From Candidatus Omnitrophota bacterium (GTDB lineage Bacteria; Hinthialibacterota; Hinthialibacteria; OLB16), in NCBI GenBank assembly GCA_020632575.1, contig JACKFH010000012.1, positions 76,177-140,176 on the forward strand: a stretch of 64,000 nt of DNA, read 5' to 3'. This document shows, in pieces, positions 34,794 to 43,423 of this stretch; the first letter of the stretch is position 1, and the number at the start of each line of letters is the position of its first letter. The notes under the pieces were generated by a model. It was given only the letters and a program-made list of their open reading frames with translations, did not search any database and had not been told where the DNA came from. The translations under genes and the position numbers were made by a program.

Positions 34794-36142
34794 GATTCCA
34801 GCACCTCCACCCGCGGTTTCACCCATTCTCTTGGAATCAGTCCGGCCCAATAAGCGTGCACCCGCGAGGGCCGGGGTCGGCCCCCCGCGAAACCCGTGGC
34901 TCCGGGCGGTCCGGTGAGAACCAAGGGGGAGAACTCACGCGCCAAAACCTCACAGGCGTCCCGGTCTTGGGACCGGGCGGCGACCCGAAGGGTCACCTCA
35001 TCGGGATTGGATGAGAGAGAGAGGTCGCCGTGACACGCACTCTGGCCGACCGCCTCGATTCTCCATTCTTCAAACCGATCTCCCGTGAGCTGGAGAGTAC
35101 GTTTCCTGAGTAATTCGCCGGCGGCTCTTGCTTTGGCGACCGCATCGGGCCAGGGGTAGGAGATCTGTCCGCTCACCATCCAGCCGTCCTCGTAGTAACC
35201 GGCCACTTTCAATCGCTCGGGTCGGGTTCCGCCTCGCACCCCGGTGACACCGACTCGGTTCTTGCCTTCATCGGAAAGTTGGATCGTAGTGAAATCAGCG
35301 GTGCAATCGGGAGTGGTGTACTGAGTCGGGTCACCAATCTCATAAACCAGCTGTTCCTTGATAACCGCTTGGTTGATTAGGCCGCCAAGTGACTCGTGTT
35401 TGGTGATCGAAGCATGGCTCTTGTCATGGACCTCGGCGATGGGAAACCCGAGTCGTTCCAAGTTGGGAACCGATTTCCAATCCCCCAAATAATTTCCACC
35501 TGAGGCTTGCCCTCCACACTCGAGAATGTGCCCGACTACCGTTCCAAATGCGAGACTGTCCCAATCGTCCTCGGCGGTGCCGAACTCATGAACAATAGGC
35601 GCGAGGAAAAGACCCGGGTCGCTAATTCGACCGGTGATCACCACATTCGCCCCGGCTTTCAATGCCTCGACCACTGGCCCGCAACTGAGGTAGGCGTGGG
35701 CGGCTGTTAATCGATCTCGGACCTCGCCAAAGGTTTTTTCATCGGATGTCAGCGATCCAATATCCGGATCGTCCTTTTTGGATTGGAGGAGTTCGAGAAC
35801 ATCATCCCCTTCGACGACTGCCACACGGAGCCCCGAGACTTTTTGCTCTTTGGCGAGCGAGAGAAAGGCCTGGGCGCAGGCCCGTGGGTTCACCCCTCCC
35901 GCATTGGCGATCACCGTGATTCCCTTGTCGAGAATTTCGGGAATAAGAGGCCCCACATCCCTGATGAAGTCGGAGGCGAACCCGGAGTGTTGATCCTTCG
36001 CCCGTTGCCTCGACATGATCGACAACGTGACCTCAGCCAGATAGTCCAGCACCAAATAATCGATCGGTCCCGATCGGACCTGCAGCGCGGGGGCTTGGCT
36101 CCAGTCCCCCCAATAACCGCTGGCGGAGGCGATTCGGATCAT
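34790..36142 (-). CDS. AtuA family protein (DUF1446)
   Basis: 450 residues. Recognisable by the segments ASGYWGDWSQAP, YLVLDYLAEVTLS, ANAGGVNPRACA, TGRISDPGLFLAPI, ECGGQASGGNYLGDW and the Pro/Gly-rich end GPPGATGFAGGRPRPSRV. The family name comes from acyclic terpene utilisation in Pseudomonas, where atuA is essential but its reaction is uncertain. Here the gene overlaps the acyl-CoA dehydrogenase stop by four bases and its small partner by four bases, so the three genes form a translationally coupled unit for catabolism of a branched acyl-CoA. No acyl-CoA carboxylase genes are in the window. Confidence 0.88.
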   Translation of the reverse strand: MIRIASASGYWGDWSQAPALQVRSGPIDYLVLDYLAEVTLSIMSRQRAKDQHSGFASDFIRDVGPLIPEILDKGITVIANAGGVNPRACAQAFLSLAKEQKVSGLRVAVVEGDDVLELLQSKKDDPDIGSLTSDEKTFGEVRDRLTAAHAYLSCGPVVEALKAGANVVITGRISDPGLFLAPIVHEFGTAEDDWDSLAFGTVVGHILECGGQASGGNYLGDWKSVPNLERLGFPIAEVHDKSHASITKHESLGGLINQAVIKEQLVYEIGDPTQYTTPDCTADFTTIQLSDEGKNRVGVTGVRGGTRPERLKVAGYYEDGWMVSGQISYPWPDAVAKARAAGELLRKRTLQLTGDRFEEWRIEAVGQSACHGDLSLSSNPDEVTLRVAARSQDRDACEVLAREFSPLVLTGPPGATGFAGGRPRPSRVHAYWAGLIPREWVKPRVEVLES

Positions 36143-37290
36143 CGGCCCAGCCGTTCCCCCAACTGTTTGGCGATTAACACTCGAAGAATCTCGCTCGTCC
36201 CCTCGCCGATCTCGCAGAGTTTGGCGTCGCGCATGTACCTCTCGACATTATAGTCTCGGAGATACCCATACCCCCCATGGATTTGGATCGCGTCCATGCA
36301 AACGCGGGTCGCCATCTCCGAGGAGAAGACTTTGACCGTCGCCGCCTCAAAGGGGATCGATCGGCCCTCATCAAGGGCGGTGGCGCCTCGATAAACCATC
36401 AACCGCGCCGCCTCGATCTCCATCGCCATGTCGGCCAACTTGCTCTGAATCGATTGAAAACGTCCGATCGCTTTTCCAAAAGCCTTGCGCTCCTGAGCGT
36501 AGCGATAACTCTCCTCCATCGCGCCTCGGGCGAGTCCGACTGAGAGGGCGGAGATCATCACCCGGCCCCTTTCCAGGACATTCATCGCAGTCAGGAATCC
36601 GGTCCCCTCTTCACCAAGCAGATTTTCTTTTGGAACGCGGACATCCTCCAGAAAGACACAGACTGTATCTGAGGAACGCATTCCCAATTTCTCCTCAGGT
36701 TTCCCAGTCGAGAGTCCGGGCGTTCCCCGTTCCACCGCAAAGGCGCTGATCCCATGTTTTCCTTTTTCCGGGTCGGTCACCGCGGTCACCACATACGTCC
36801 CGGCTCGATTGCCATTGGTGATGAATTGCTTGGTCCCGTTAAGAACCCATTCATTGCCATCCTTTTTGGCTCGAGTCCTCATTGCGGCGGCGTCGGTGCC
36901 GGAATTCGGTTCGGAGAGACACCAACTCCCGATCCGTTCACCAGTCGCCAGGGCAGGGAGGAATCTCTTTTTTTGGGTATCATTGGCGGCGAGGCAGAGG
37001 TGTTGGCAGCAAAGACCGTTGTGGGCCTCGACCGCGAGAGCGAGCCCGCCATCGTGACGGGCCAATTCCTCCAGGATGATCGCAAACGCCATGTAGGACC
37101 CGCCCGCCCCCTCGAACTCCTCTGGGACCAGGATGCCGAGGTAGCCCTGTTTCCCCAGTTTTTGGATCATGTCATCGGGATACCCCTCTTCCCGATCCCA
37201 ATCCTGGGCATGGGGTGCAATTTCTTCCCTCGCGAATCGAGCGGTGGCTTCCTTCAGGGCGGCCAGTTCCTCGGGTAGATCGAAATTCAT
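36139..37290 (-). CDS. Acyl-CoA dehydrogenase
   Basis: 383 residues, the usual length of the short/medium/isovaleryl-type family. FAD- and substrate-binding motifs: WCLSEPNSGTDAAAMRT, WVLNGTKQFITNGNRA, RAYAQERKAFGK-like YRYAQERKAFGKAIGRFQSIQSKLADMA, MDAIQIHGGYGYLRDYNVERYMRDAKL and EIGEGTSEI, where Glu in EGTSEI is the expected base. It oxidises an acyl-CoA to the enoyl-CoA. With the AtuA pair, this suggests leucine, isovaleryl- or citronellyl-type substrates. First gene of the minus-strand operon; electron transfer flavoprotein genes are not nearby. Confidence 0.93.
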   Translation of the reverse strand: MNFDLPEELAALKEATARFAREEIAPHAQDWDREEGYPDDMIQKLGKQGYLGILVPEEFEGAGGSYMAFAIILEELARHDGGLALAVEAHNGLCCQHLCLAANDTQKKRFLPALATGERIGSWCLSEPNSGTDAAAMRTRAKKDGNEWVLNGTKQFITNGNRAGTYVVTAVTDPEKGKHGISAFAVERGTPGLSTGKPEEKLGMRSSDTVCVFLEDVRVPKENLLGEEGTGFLTAMNVLERGRVMISALSVGLARGAMEESYRYAQERKAFGKAIGRFQSIQSKLADMAMEIEAARLMVYRGATALDEGRSIPFEAATVKVFSSEMATRVCMDAIQIHGGYGYLRDYNVERYMRDAKLCEIGEGTSEILRVLIAKQLGERLGR

Positions 37291-37380
37291 AGATACTTCT
37301 CAACTCTCAGAAACCAAGTCACTTAAAGGTTTTAGCATAACGCGAGAATGGGGTGAGCCGCAATTGGGTGAGCCAAAGAT

Positions 37381-38337
37381 TTAGTGGACCGCCAAGTGCT
37401 TTTCCAAGAAAGCAAAGACTCGGTCAAAGACTTCCCGCACAACAGGGTCTTTCTCAATCCCCCGGCTGTCGAACCCGTGCCACTTGCCTTTGAGGATCAT
37501 CGTTTCGACTTCGACTCCCGCCTTGCGGAGTGCGCTCTCCATCTGAAGGGATTGTTCAACCGGAACATCGGTGTCCTGGTCGCCATGGATGAGAAGGGTC
37601 GGGGGATAATCTTTGGTCACATTCCGAACCGGGCAAAAAGGCTCAAAGAATTCTGGATTATCCGGTTGGGAGACTCCGCCCACCTCATCCGGCCACAGGC
37701 CGGTCTGACGGCAATACAAATAAAACTTTCCTCGCTCCTGGGTTTGTGTCGTCCCTGAGATCTCGGAATTGCCCACACTCGCGATCGCCTCCTCCCTCGA
37801 GACAAGATCCTGTTGGAGGTAGAAAGGATCCGGTTCGGTGTACCATTCGCCGACAATGTCCCCGTACCCGTAAAAGGAGACCAGGGCTTTGGGTGGCGGA
37901 TCGATCAAGGTCCCGCTCATGAGAGTCAGATAGCCCCCGGCCGAGTGCCCGACCACCGCCATCCGGTTGGGATCGATCCCAAACATTTCGGGACCCTTTT
38001 CCCTCACCCATATCAGCGCGTCCCTGACATCGGCGATGATTTCCGGGAGTTTGGTTTCAGGCGCCAGACGGTAATCTATCGACACCACCACATACCCATG
38101 ATCGAGGTACGCCTTCAGTTGTTCCTGTTTAATCCACACCTTCGATCCGATGATGAGGGCGCCACCATGAATCCAAACGATCACCGGCCGATTCTCACCC
38201 TCCTCCGGCTGATAAACGTCGAGAGAGATGGGGAGGTCGCCGACCGTTTTGTAGACATAGGTCTCCGGTTCGATCTTCGCCCATCCCGAGGAATGAAACG
38301 AAAAAACGCTGAGTAAGAGAAATGAAAAGCGCCTCAT
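37381..38337 (-). CDS. Secreted alpha/beta hydrolase, HSL/esterase-like
   Basis: 318 residues. The ATG at 38337 has GGAGGG eight bases upstream and gives a signal peptide (MRRFSFLLLSVFSFHSSGWA); upstream starts in the same frame are less suitable. HGGALIIG forms the oxyanion hole, the nucleophile lies in VVGHSAGG, Asp in HGDQDTDVP, and His in KGKWHGF. This set fits carboxylesterases and dipeptidyl-peptidase-like hydrolases of the alpha/beta fold. Substrate unknown. Divergent from the sulfatase at 38485, so a shared regulatory region is likely. Confidence 0.87.
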   Translation of the reverse strand: MRRFSFLLLSVFSFHSSGWAKIEPETYVYKTVGDLPISLDVYQPEEGENRPVIVWIHGGALIIGSKVWIKQEQLKAYLDHGYVVVSIDYRLAPETKLPEIIADVRDALIWVREKGPEMFGIDPNRMAVVGHSAGGYLTLMSGTLIDPPPKALVSFYGYGDIVGEWYTEPDPFYLQQDLVSREEAIASVGNSEISGTTQTQERGKFYLYCRQTGLWPDEVGGVSQPDNPEFFEPFCPVRNVTKDYPPTLLIHGDQDTDVPVEQSLQMESALRKAGVEVETMILKGKWHGFDSRGIEKDPVVREVFDRVFAFLEKHLAVH

Positions 38338-38484
38338 GATCGGACCCTCCGTGCGAACGATTGGACCGAGACTATAGCGCAATTTAGAGCGAAGGGTTCA
38401 ATCCCCACTCCGAAAATTCTCCGGTTTCTATTAGTCTCTTCTCAATGATTGAATGCTGAATGCCTTCGGATGGAGAAACCGACC

Positions 38485-39975
38485 ATGTTTCGAAAGATCG
38501 TTTTGATTGCGCTCGCGCTACTTTGGGCAACCTCCGGGGGTGCCAAGGATCGACCCAATGTCCTGGTCCTGATTGCCGACGATCACGCTCCCTATGTTTA
38601 TGGCGCCTATGGCAACGATAAGGCCAAGACACCGAATCTTGACCGTCTCGCGGAACAGGGTGTCCGGTTCACACGAGCTTTTGTCAACGCTCCCTTTTGC
38701 ACCGCATCGCGGCAATCGATGCTCACTGGGACACTCCCCCACTCGAATGGAGTCACCCGACTGACCACCCCACTCTCCGATGACACCATCACACTCGCCG
38801 AGGTTTTTAAGGACCAGGGGTATCGGACCGCCGCGATCGGTAAGATGCATTTCAACAGCAACCTAAAACATGGGTTCGATCTCCGTCTCGATCACGCGGA
38901 GCACCGTCAGTATTTGAAAGAGCACCCACCCAAACCGGTCCCGGAGGGGATGGAGGTCCTTCCCCAATGGAAACCGTTTCAGGACCCGGCCCGGATCTGG
39001 CTGAATGGGATGTATGTCCCTTATGGCGCTTACGATCAGGACATGGCTGGAACCTGGTTCGCTCAAAAGGCGGTGGAGTACCTCAATGAGAAATCGGACC
39101 AACCTTTTCTCCTGTTTGTGAGTCTCTATGAACCACACTCCCCCTTCCGGTTCCCGATCGAGTACAAAGACTTGTACGACCCCTCGACCTTCGAGGTCCC
39201 CGAGGTGGGTCCCGAGGACGCCTGTCAGATTCCCGCGATCTTTCGCAATCTAACCGATGAGGAGATCCAAAAGATCAACGCGGCCTATTACACCTCGACC
39301 GCCTTCATGGACAAGAACATGGGGATTGTCCTGGATGCTCTCGATAAGTCCGGACACTCCGATGACACACTCGTCGTATACTTCGGCGATCATGGCTACA
39401 GCCTGGGGCACCATGGTCGTATCGAAAAACACACCTTTTATGAGGAGGCGGTGCGCGCGCCTCTCGTCTTCCGCCTTCCCGATGAGAGCCGAGCCAACGC
39501 CGCGGTCGATTCCCTGGTCGAGTTCATCGATATTTTCCCGACCCTCACCGAATTCGCCGAGGTTCCCAACCCCGAGGGAATCGAGGGTCACAGCCTCTTC
39601 CCGTTGATCGAGGGTGAAACCAAAGAGGGCAGGAAATACATCTTCAGCGAACAGACCACCACCGAGGAAGCGATGATTCGCACCGACCGATTCAAGTACA
39701 TCTACACTTCGGGCAAACGTGAACGCGATGATGGCTACAAAACCGGGTTGCCACTAACTGGAAGGAAACGCACCCTTTTCGACCTCGAAAAGGATCCGAA
39801 GGAATTCCACAACCTGGCCGACCAACCCGAATACCAACCCGTCGTGCTGGAACTCGAGGGCGAGATGCTCCGCCGCATCGCCTCCACCTATCCCAAGAAA
39901 CGCGGAGTCCCCCCTGCCGACCTGTATGGAGCCGATGCGCTGGACTGGTACTTGCAGATTCGGGGTGAGGAATAA
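38485..39975 (+). CDS. Secreted sulfatase
   Basis: 496 residues with signal peptide (MFRKIVLIALALLWATSGGA). The ATG at 38485 is preceded by GGAG nine bases upstream; longer starts add a non-signal leader. The motif CTASR with Cys72 is the site of formylglycine conversion; NVLVLIADDHAPYVYGAYGN gives the first metal-binding Asp pair and VVYFGDHGYSLGHHGRIEK the second. Family S1 sulfatases remove sulfate from carbohydrates such as algal polysaccharides or glycosaminoglycans. Divergent from the esterase gene, convergent with PabB; an inverted repeat lies after the stop. Confidence 0.94.
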   Translation: MFRKIVLIALALLWATSGGAKDRPNVLVLIADDHAPYVYGAYGNDKAKTPNLDRLAEQGVRFTRAFVNAPFCTASRQSMLTGTLPHSNGVTRLTTPLSDDTITLAEVFKDQGYRTAAIGKMHFNSNLKHGFDLRLDHAEHRQYLKEHPPKPVPEGMEVLPQWKPFQDPARIWLNGMYVPYGAYDQDMAGTWFAQKAVEYLNEKSDQPFLLFVSLYEPHSPFRFPIEYKDLYDPSTFEVPEVGPEDACQIPAIFRNLTDEEIQKINAAYYTSTAFMDKNMGIVLDALDKSGHSDDTLVVYFGDHGYSLGHHGRIEKHTFYEEAVRAPLVFRLPDESRANAAVDSLVEFIDIFPTLTEFAEVPNPEGIEGHSLFPLIEGETKEGRKYIFSEQTTTEEAMIRTDRFKYIYTSGKRERDDGYKTGLPLTGRKRTLFDLEKDPKEFHNLADQPEYQPVVLELEGEMLRRIASTYPKKRGVPPADLYGADALDWYLQIRGEE

Positions 39976-40021
39976 CCGCCGTGATCGGAGGAGAAAGCGT
40001 CATCTTCATCGAACATTTCAA

Positions 40022-40178
40022 TGGGTGTCATTCCGACGTTAGGAGGAATCTGATGGGAGAGACCCGTTGAATCCTTCTGCTCATTTCATCGGGAGGGTTG
40101 ATTCCCCCTGTCGGCGTATTGGGTTGGAGCAAACGAATACCACCCGACAGATTCCTCCTAACGTCGGAATGACACCCA
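40022..40178. repeat. 31-bp perfect inverted repeat element between convergent genes
   Basis: Arms 40022-40052 and 40148-40178 are perfect reverse complements (TGGGTGTCATTCCGACGTTA at the left outer end) around 95 bases of non-coding sequence. It lies between the convergent sulfatase and PabB genes. The TGTCATTCCGA...GGAATCTG core resembles a REP-like repeat family seen in many bacterial genomes, and the element could act as a bidirectional transcription stop or be a small mobile-type element. There is no coding capacity inside. Confidence 0.75.
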
Positions 40179-40240
40179 GGGGAGCCTTCGGTTGCATCCA
40201 AGTTCGAACCCCCAATGTGCTCATTTGCGGCACACCACCC

Positions 40241-41407
40241 TCACCCCCAAAAATCCCCCCGACTTACCCCCAGCGTATCCAAGAACGGCGTCAGTTTGTC
40301 GATCACTTCCTCACGTTCCGAATGAGGATCGTGATCGATCACAATACCCCCGCCTCCCCAAAAGCGGAGCTGCCTCTCCTTCATGACCGCTGTGCGAATC
40401 GCGAGGTTGAGATGCGCCGAATCGCCGGAGAGAAAACCCATCGCCCCACAGTAAGGGCCGCGCCGGTGAGGCTCCAGCTCACGGATGATTTCGAGCGCCC
40501 TTCGTTTCGGGGCGCCACTGATCGACCCACCGGGGAATGTCGCGGAAAGGATGTCGGATAGGCTCACCCCACCTCGGAGTCGACCCCGAACCGTCGCCAG
40601 TAGGTGGAACAAGTGGGGGAGTTCAAGAATCTCCGGAAACTGATCGACGCTCACTGACCCAAATTCGCAAATCTTCCCGAGATCGTTCCTCTCTAGGTCG
40701 ACAATCATCAGCAACTCGGCCAGGTTCTTTTCGCTCTCGAGGAGTTGCTGATAGATCTCCCGGTCAATCTCCGGCTTCCCTGTCTTTCCCATGGTCCCTT
40801 TGATAGGACAGGTGACAATGGCCCCCTGATCCACATGTAAAAAGAGTTCGGGGGACACGGACAAAACCTGGAATTCCCCTGTGTCGAGGTAACAGGCGTA
40901 CCCGGATCGCGAACGTTCCGCGATGGAGAGAAATAGGTTGAGTGGGTCCTCATCGGTCGTGGTTTCAAATCGAACAGAGAGGTTGGTCTGATAGATGTCA
41001 CCAGCCCTCAGGTATTCTCTTATCCTTCCAAGGCAGCCGAGATATTCTTTGGTGGTCAGGCTTGCTTCAACCTTCGCCCCTCCAGCATGTTCCGATTTGG
41101 AGGGCTTCAATTGGATGAATTCCGAACTCCTGAACCGACCCAACCAGTAATCCGGCAGACTCCATTCACAGGAAGGTCGAGGAACTATGTCCTCGGTGAT
41201 CTCACCGAACTCATAACCGATGAAGCCAAACCATTCCTCGGAGCCTCTCATCGATTCGAGGAGGTTCGGGAGATATCGATTCGCCCCCGAATGGACTTCG
41301 GAAGGGTTGGTGAGAAGAAGGTATGAATGACGGTTCGAGGCGTCCACAAACGTCCTTGGATCGAACCGGGTTAATACAAAGGGAGGATCTGGGGGTGTAA
41401 AGGTCAT
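40241..41407 (-). CDS. pabB: Aminodeoxychorismate synthase component I-like
   Basis: 388 residues, chorismate-binding family. Motifs: FGFIGYEFG, GDIYQTNLSVRF, VSPELFL, TCPIKGTMG (PIKGT with the Lys favoured in PabB over anthranilate synthase), DLERNDLGKICEFGSV, ATFPGGSISGAPKRRALEII, RGPYCGAMGFLS and GGGIVIDHDP. It makes 4-amino-4-deoxychorismate from chorismate and ammonia or glutamine for folate. The family is about 450 residues or more; the N-terminal part is short here. There is no pabA glutaminase or pabC lyase in the window. Confidence 0.85.
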   Translation of the reverse strand: MTFTPPDPPFVLTRFDPRTFVDASNRHSYLLLTNPSEVHSGANRYLPNLLESMRGSEEWFGFIGYEFGEITEDIVPRPSCEWSLPDYWLGRFRSSEFIQLKPSKSEHAGGAKVEASLTTKEYLGCLGRIREYLRAGDIYQTNLSVRFETTTDEDPLNLFLSIAERSRSGYACYLDTGEFQVLSVSPELFLHVDQGAIVTCPIKGTMGKTGKPEIDREIYQQLLESEKNLAELLMIVDLERNDLGKICEFGSVSVDQFPEILELPHLFHLLATVRGRLRGGVSLSDILSATFPGGSISGAPKRRALEIIRELEPHRRGPYCGAMGFLSGDSAHLNLAIRTAVMKERQLRFWGGGGIVIDHDPHSEREEVIDKLTPFLDTLGVSRGDFWG

Positions 41408-41436
41408 ATCGAGATTGGAGAGGGGTTAAGCCGTTC

Positions 41437-42321
41437 CTACTTTCGGCGAAACGGGTTTATCAGGTAAGGCTTAAAATATTTCCAGAATTGCCCCGTGTCC
41501 ATCACCCAATGACGCATCCCCTCTTTCACTAGATTCCGCTTTTTGTAATAGAACTCGATCGGGATGTCGTTTTCTCGGTACCACTCATTGAGGGTCGGCA
41601 TGATCACCGGGATCCAGAACTCATGGTAACCGTAGGTCTCCTGTTTCCCCGCGTTCTGTCCATGCTCCCGCCAATAACCCAGAGTCCCCGAGTAGGCATG
41701 GATGGGGCCGAAGACCGGAGCGGTTCGAGTCAGAAAGGCGTCCGGGCAAGTCTTGAGAATCTCCGGTATCGGAAACACCTGGTCCAAAACCTCCTTGCGA
41801 AAGACCAGACCGGAGGAGGGAACGCATGGGCTGATCAATCCCTGATAGATGGCGAGGTTGAGCCGCCCTTTCTCAAGCCAGGTCTTGAAGTAATCCCCAC
41901 TGTTCAGAATCCTCTGCTTCTTTTCCCCCGCTTCGTTCTCCAATTGATGCTGATAAATTCCCCCGTCCGGCTCATCCAAAACCAGAGTCACCATCCGCTC
42001 GACCTTGATTCGTTTCCAGTAATCGTCGGAGTCGAGGAAACAGACAATCTCTCCATTCACCTTCTTGTAGGCATTGTTCCAAGCGTTGGCCTGGCCCCCA
42101 TTCTTCTGAAAGATCGTGGTCACAGGGATTGGCGCATCCGTGACCTTTTCCTGGATGACCTCCGCCGAAGAGTCGGTGGAACCATCATCGACAATGATCA
42201 GTTCCATCGGCCGATAGGTTTGATTGAAGACCGAGTCGATTGCTTCTTGGATAAACGTCTCGTAGTTGTAGCTGGTCAGGATGACCGAGACGAGCGGATG
42301 GTTCTTGGATTCCTCGGTCAT
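41437..42321 (-). CDS. Glycosyltransferase family 2 (polysaccharide locus)
   Basis: 294 residues, GT-A fold. Motifs VSVILTSYNYE, IIVDDGSTDSS, CFLDSDDYW (metal site) and the family-specific TCPDAFLTRTAPVFG. The ATG at 42321 follows four bases after the ABC permease stop, preferable to the GTG 12 bases earlier that overlaps the stop. It is clearly paralogous to the gene at 49451-50305 (YNYE, FNQTY, DSDD, YQHQ, NLA-YQG, KVFPIP or QVFPIP, TCPDA-LTRT, GYHE-W all shared). Probably adds one sugar of the repeat of the exported polysaccharide. Same minus-strand unit as the permease. Confidence 0.9.
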   Translation of the reverse strand: MTEESKNHPLVSVILTSYNYETFIQEAIDSVFNQTYRPMELIIVDDGSTDSSAEVIQEKVTDAPIPVTTIFQKNGGQANAWNNAYKKVNGEIVCFLDSDDYWKRIKVERMVTLVLDEPDGGIYQHQLENEAGEKKQRILNSGDYFKTWLEKGRLNLAIYQGLISPCVPSSGLVFRKEVLDQVFPIPEILKTCPDAFLTRTAPVFGPIHAYSGTLGYWREHGQNAGKQETYGYHEFWIPVIMPTLNEWYRENDIPIEFYYKKRNLVKEGMRHWVMDTGQFWKYFKPYLINPFRRK

Positions 42322-42325
42322 CGTC

Positions 42326-43225
42326 TTACGCACGGTCCGCCAGCACGGGGATGGCCAGATGGAAAATCACCCAACCGATCAGGAAAACGGTGAAGAAGAA
42401 GATTACACAGATCACGGTCTGAGGGATGTCCGTCATGACTCCCGCTGTGGCCAAGGATCGAAGGTTCACCAAGAGGAAGGCGACTGGATTGCAGTTGTGG
42501 ACAATGGACAACAGGGTTTGCAGCGCGGGATTTTCGGCGGTGGCGGGAATGGCGTAAAAGACAGGGGTGGCGTAACGGAGTGGGATGAGGGCCACTTTGA
42601 CGAACCGCCCGACATCAGAGTAGATGACATTGAAAGGGGCCAAAAGGACTCCAATGGACAACCCCGCCAGGATGATGGCAGGAAAAAAGAGAAGGAATCC
42701 CAGGAATCCGGGTAAAGAGAACGAGGATTGTCCCGCGGCCGCGGCTGTCGAGGAGAGAAACAAGGAGAAGGCCAGCATGATCGCGACTCGGAAAAGGGAG
42801 TTGAAGAGAACCCGAAAGAGAACGGATAGGATGAGGGCCTCCGGGGGCACCTTCAAATGAGTCAATATATTTTTCGACCTTTGGATCACATTCAGAGTCA
42901 GGAGGATCGACTCGCTGAAAGTCTCGTACAACAGGACACCATAGACCACAAACACCACAAAAGGCATCTCCGGCATGCCCGAACGGACGATGCCGATTAG
43001 CGATAAGAGATAGAAAATCGCCCCCAACACCATCGGGTCCACAAAATCCCAGAAGATGCCCAGGGCGTTTTTCGCGTTTTCGGCGCGAACATCCTTGACC
43101 ACCAAGCGATAGGCGATGTAACGCGAACTTATGAGACCCCGCCACATCTCACGCAAGATTCGGCTGAATCGTCGATCCGGGACGCTCGTTGAATGGATGG
43201 TGGGGGTCACAGTGGAGGGGGGCAT
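42326..43225 (-). CDS. ABC-2 type polysaccharide export permease (Wzm/TagG-like)
   Basis: 299 residues with six membrane segments. N-terminal amphipathic part RYIAYRLVVKDVRAENAKNALG, then NALGIFWDFVDPMVLGAIFYLL, which fits the ABC-2 permeases of capsule, O-antigen and teichoic-acid export, and the C-terminal segments FFAIPATAENPALQTLLSIVHNCNPVAFLLV-like YAIPATA and NCNPVAFLLVNLR. Transports a lipid-linked glycan across the inner membrane with the ATPase encoded at 43424. The two genes are divergent with a 198-base gap, whereas wzm and wzt usually follow each other on one strand. Confidence 0.9.
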   Translation of the reverse strand: MPPSTVTPTIHSTSVPDRRFSRILREMWRGLISSRYIAYRLVVKDVRAENAKNALGIFWDFVDPMVLGAIFYLLSLIGIVRSGMPEMPFVVFVVYGVLLYETFSESILLTLNVIQRSKNILTHLKVPPEALILSVLFRVLFNSLFRVAIMLAFSLFLSSTAAAAGQSSFSLPGFLGFLLFFPAIILAGLSIGVLLAPFNVIYSDVGRFVKVALIPLRYATPVFYAIPATAENPALQTLLSIVHNCNPVAFLLVNLRSLATAGVMTDIPQTVICVIFFFTVFLIGWVIFHLAIPVLADRA

Positions 43226-43244
43226 GCTTGGAAACTCGGTTTTC

Positions 43245-43290
43245 TTGACATCATTCAGTGGTTTTTCGCGATTTTCGCAAAGTATGTCAA
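43245..43290. promoter_or_regulatory. Inverted TTGACAT pair in the divergent wzm-like/wzt-like gap
   Basis: TTGACAT (43245-43251) and ATGTCAA (43284-43290) are inverted copies in the 198-base gap between the divergent permease and ATPase genes. Each reads as a -35 box on one strand, so they may be divergent promoters or the arms of an operator. No strong -10 boxes follow. Confidence 0.4.
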
Positions 43291-43423
43291 AGAAAAGCCC
43301 CCCATTCTACTCCGTCCTTCCAAACCCGATCCGAAGCGCCTGATTCCACACCGCTTGCCTTCAGGCCGCTTCGCTCCGATCATAGGGAGTGGAAGACGCC
43401 GCAATTCGGCAAATTGACCCGAT

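Noticed and set aside
38393..38413. GGGTTCAATCCCC, resembling a tRNA T-arm
   Set aside because: No acceptor, D-arm or anticodon stem can be folded around it; it lies in the gap between two divergent genes.
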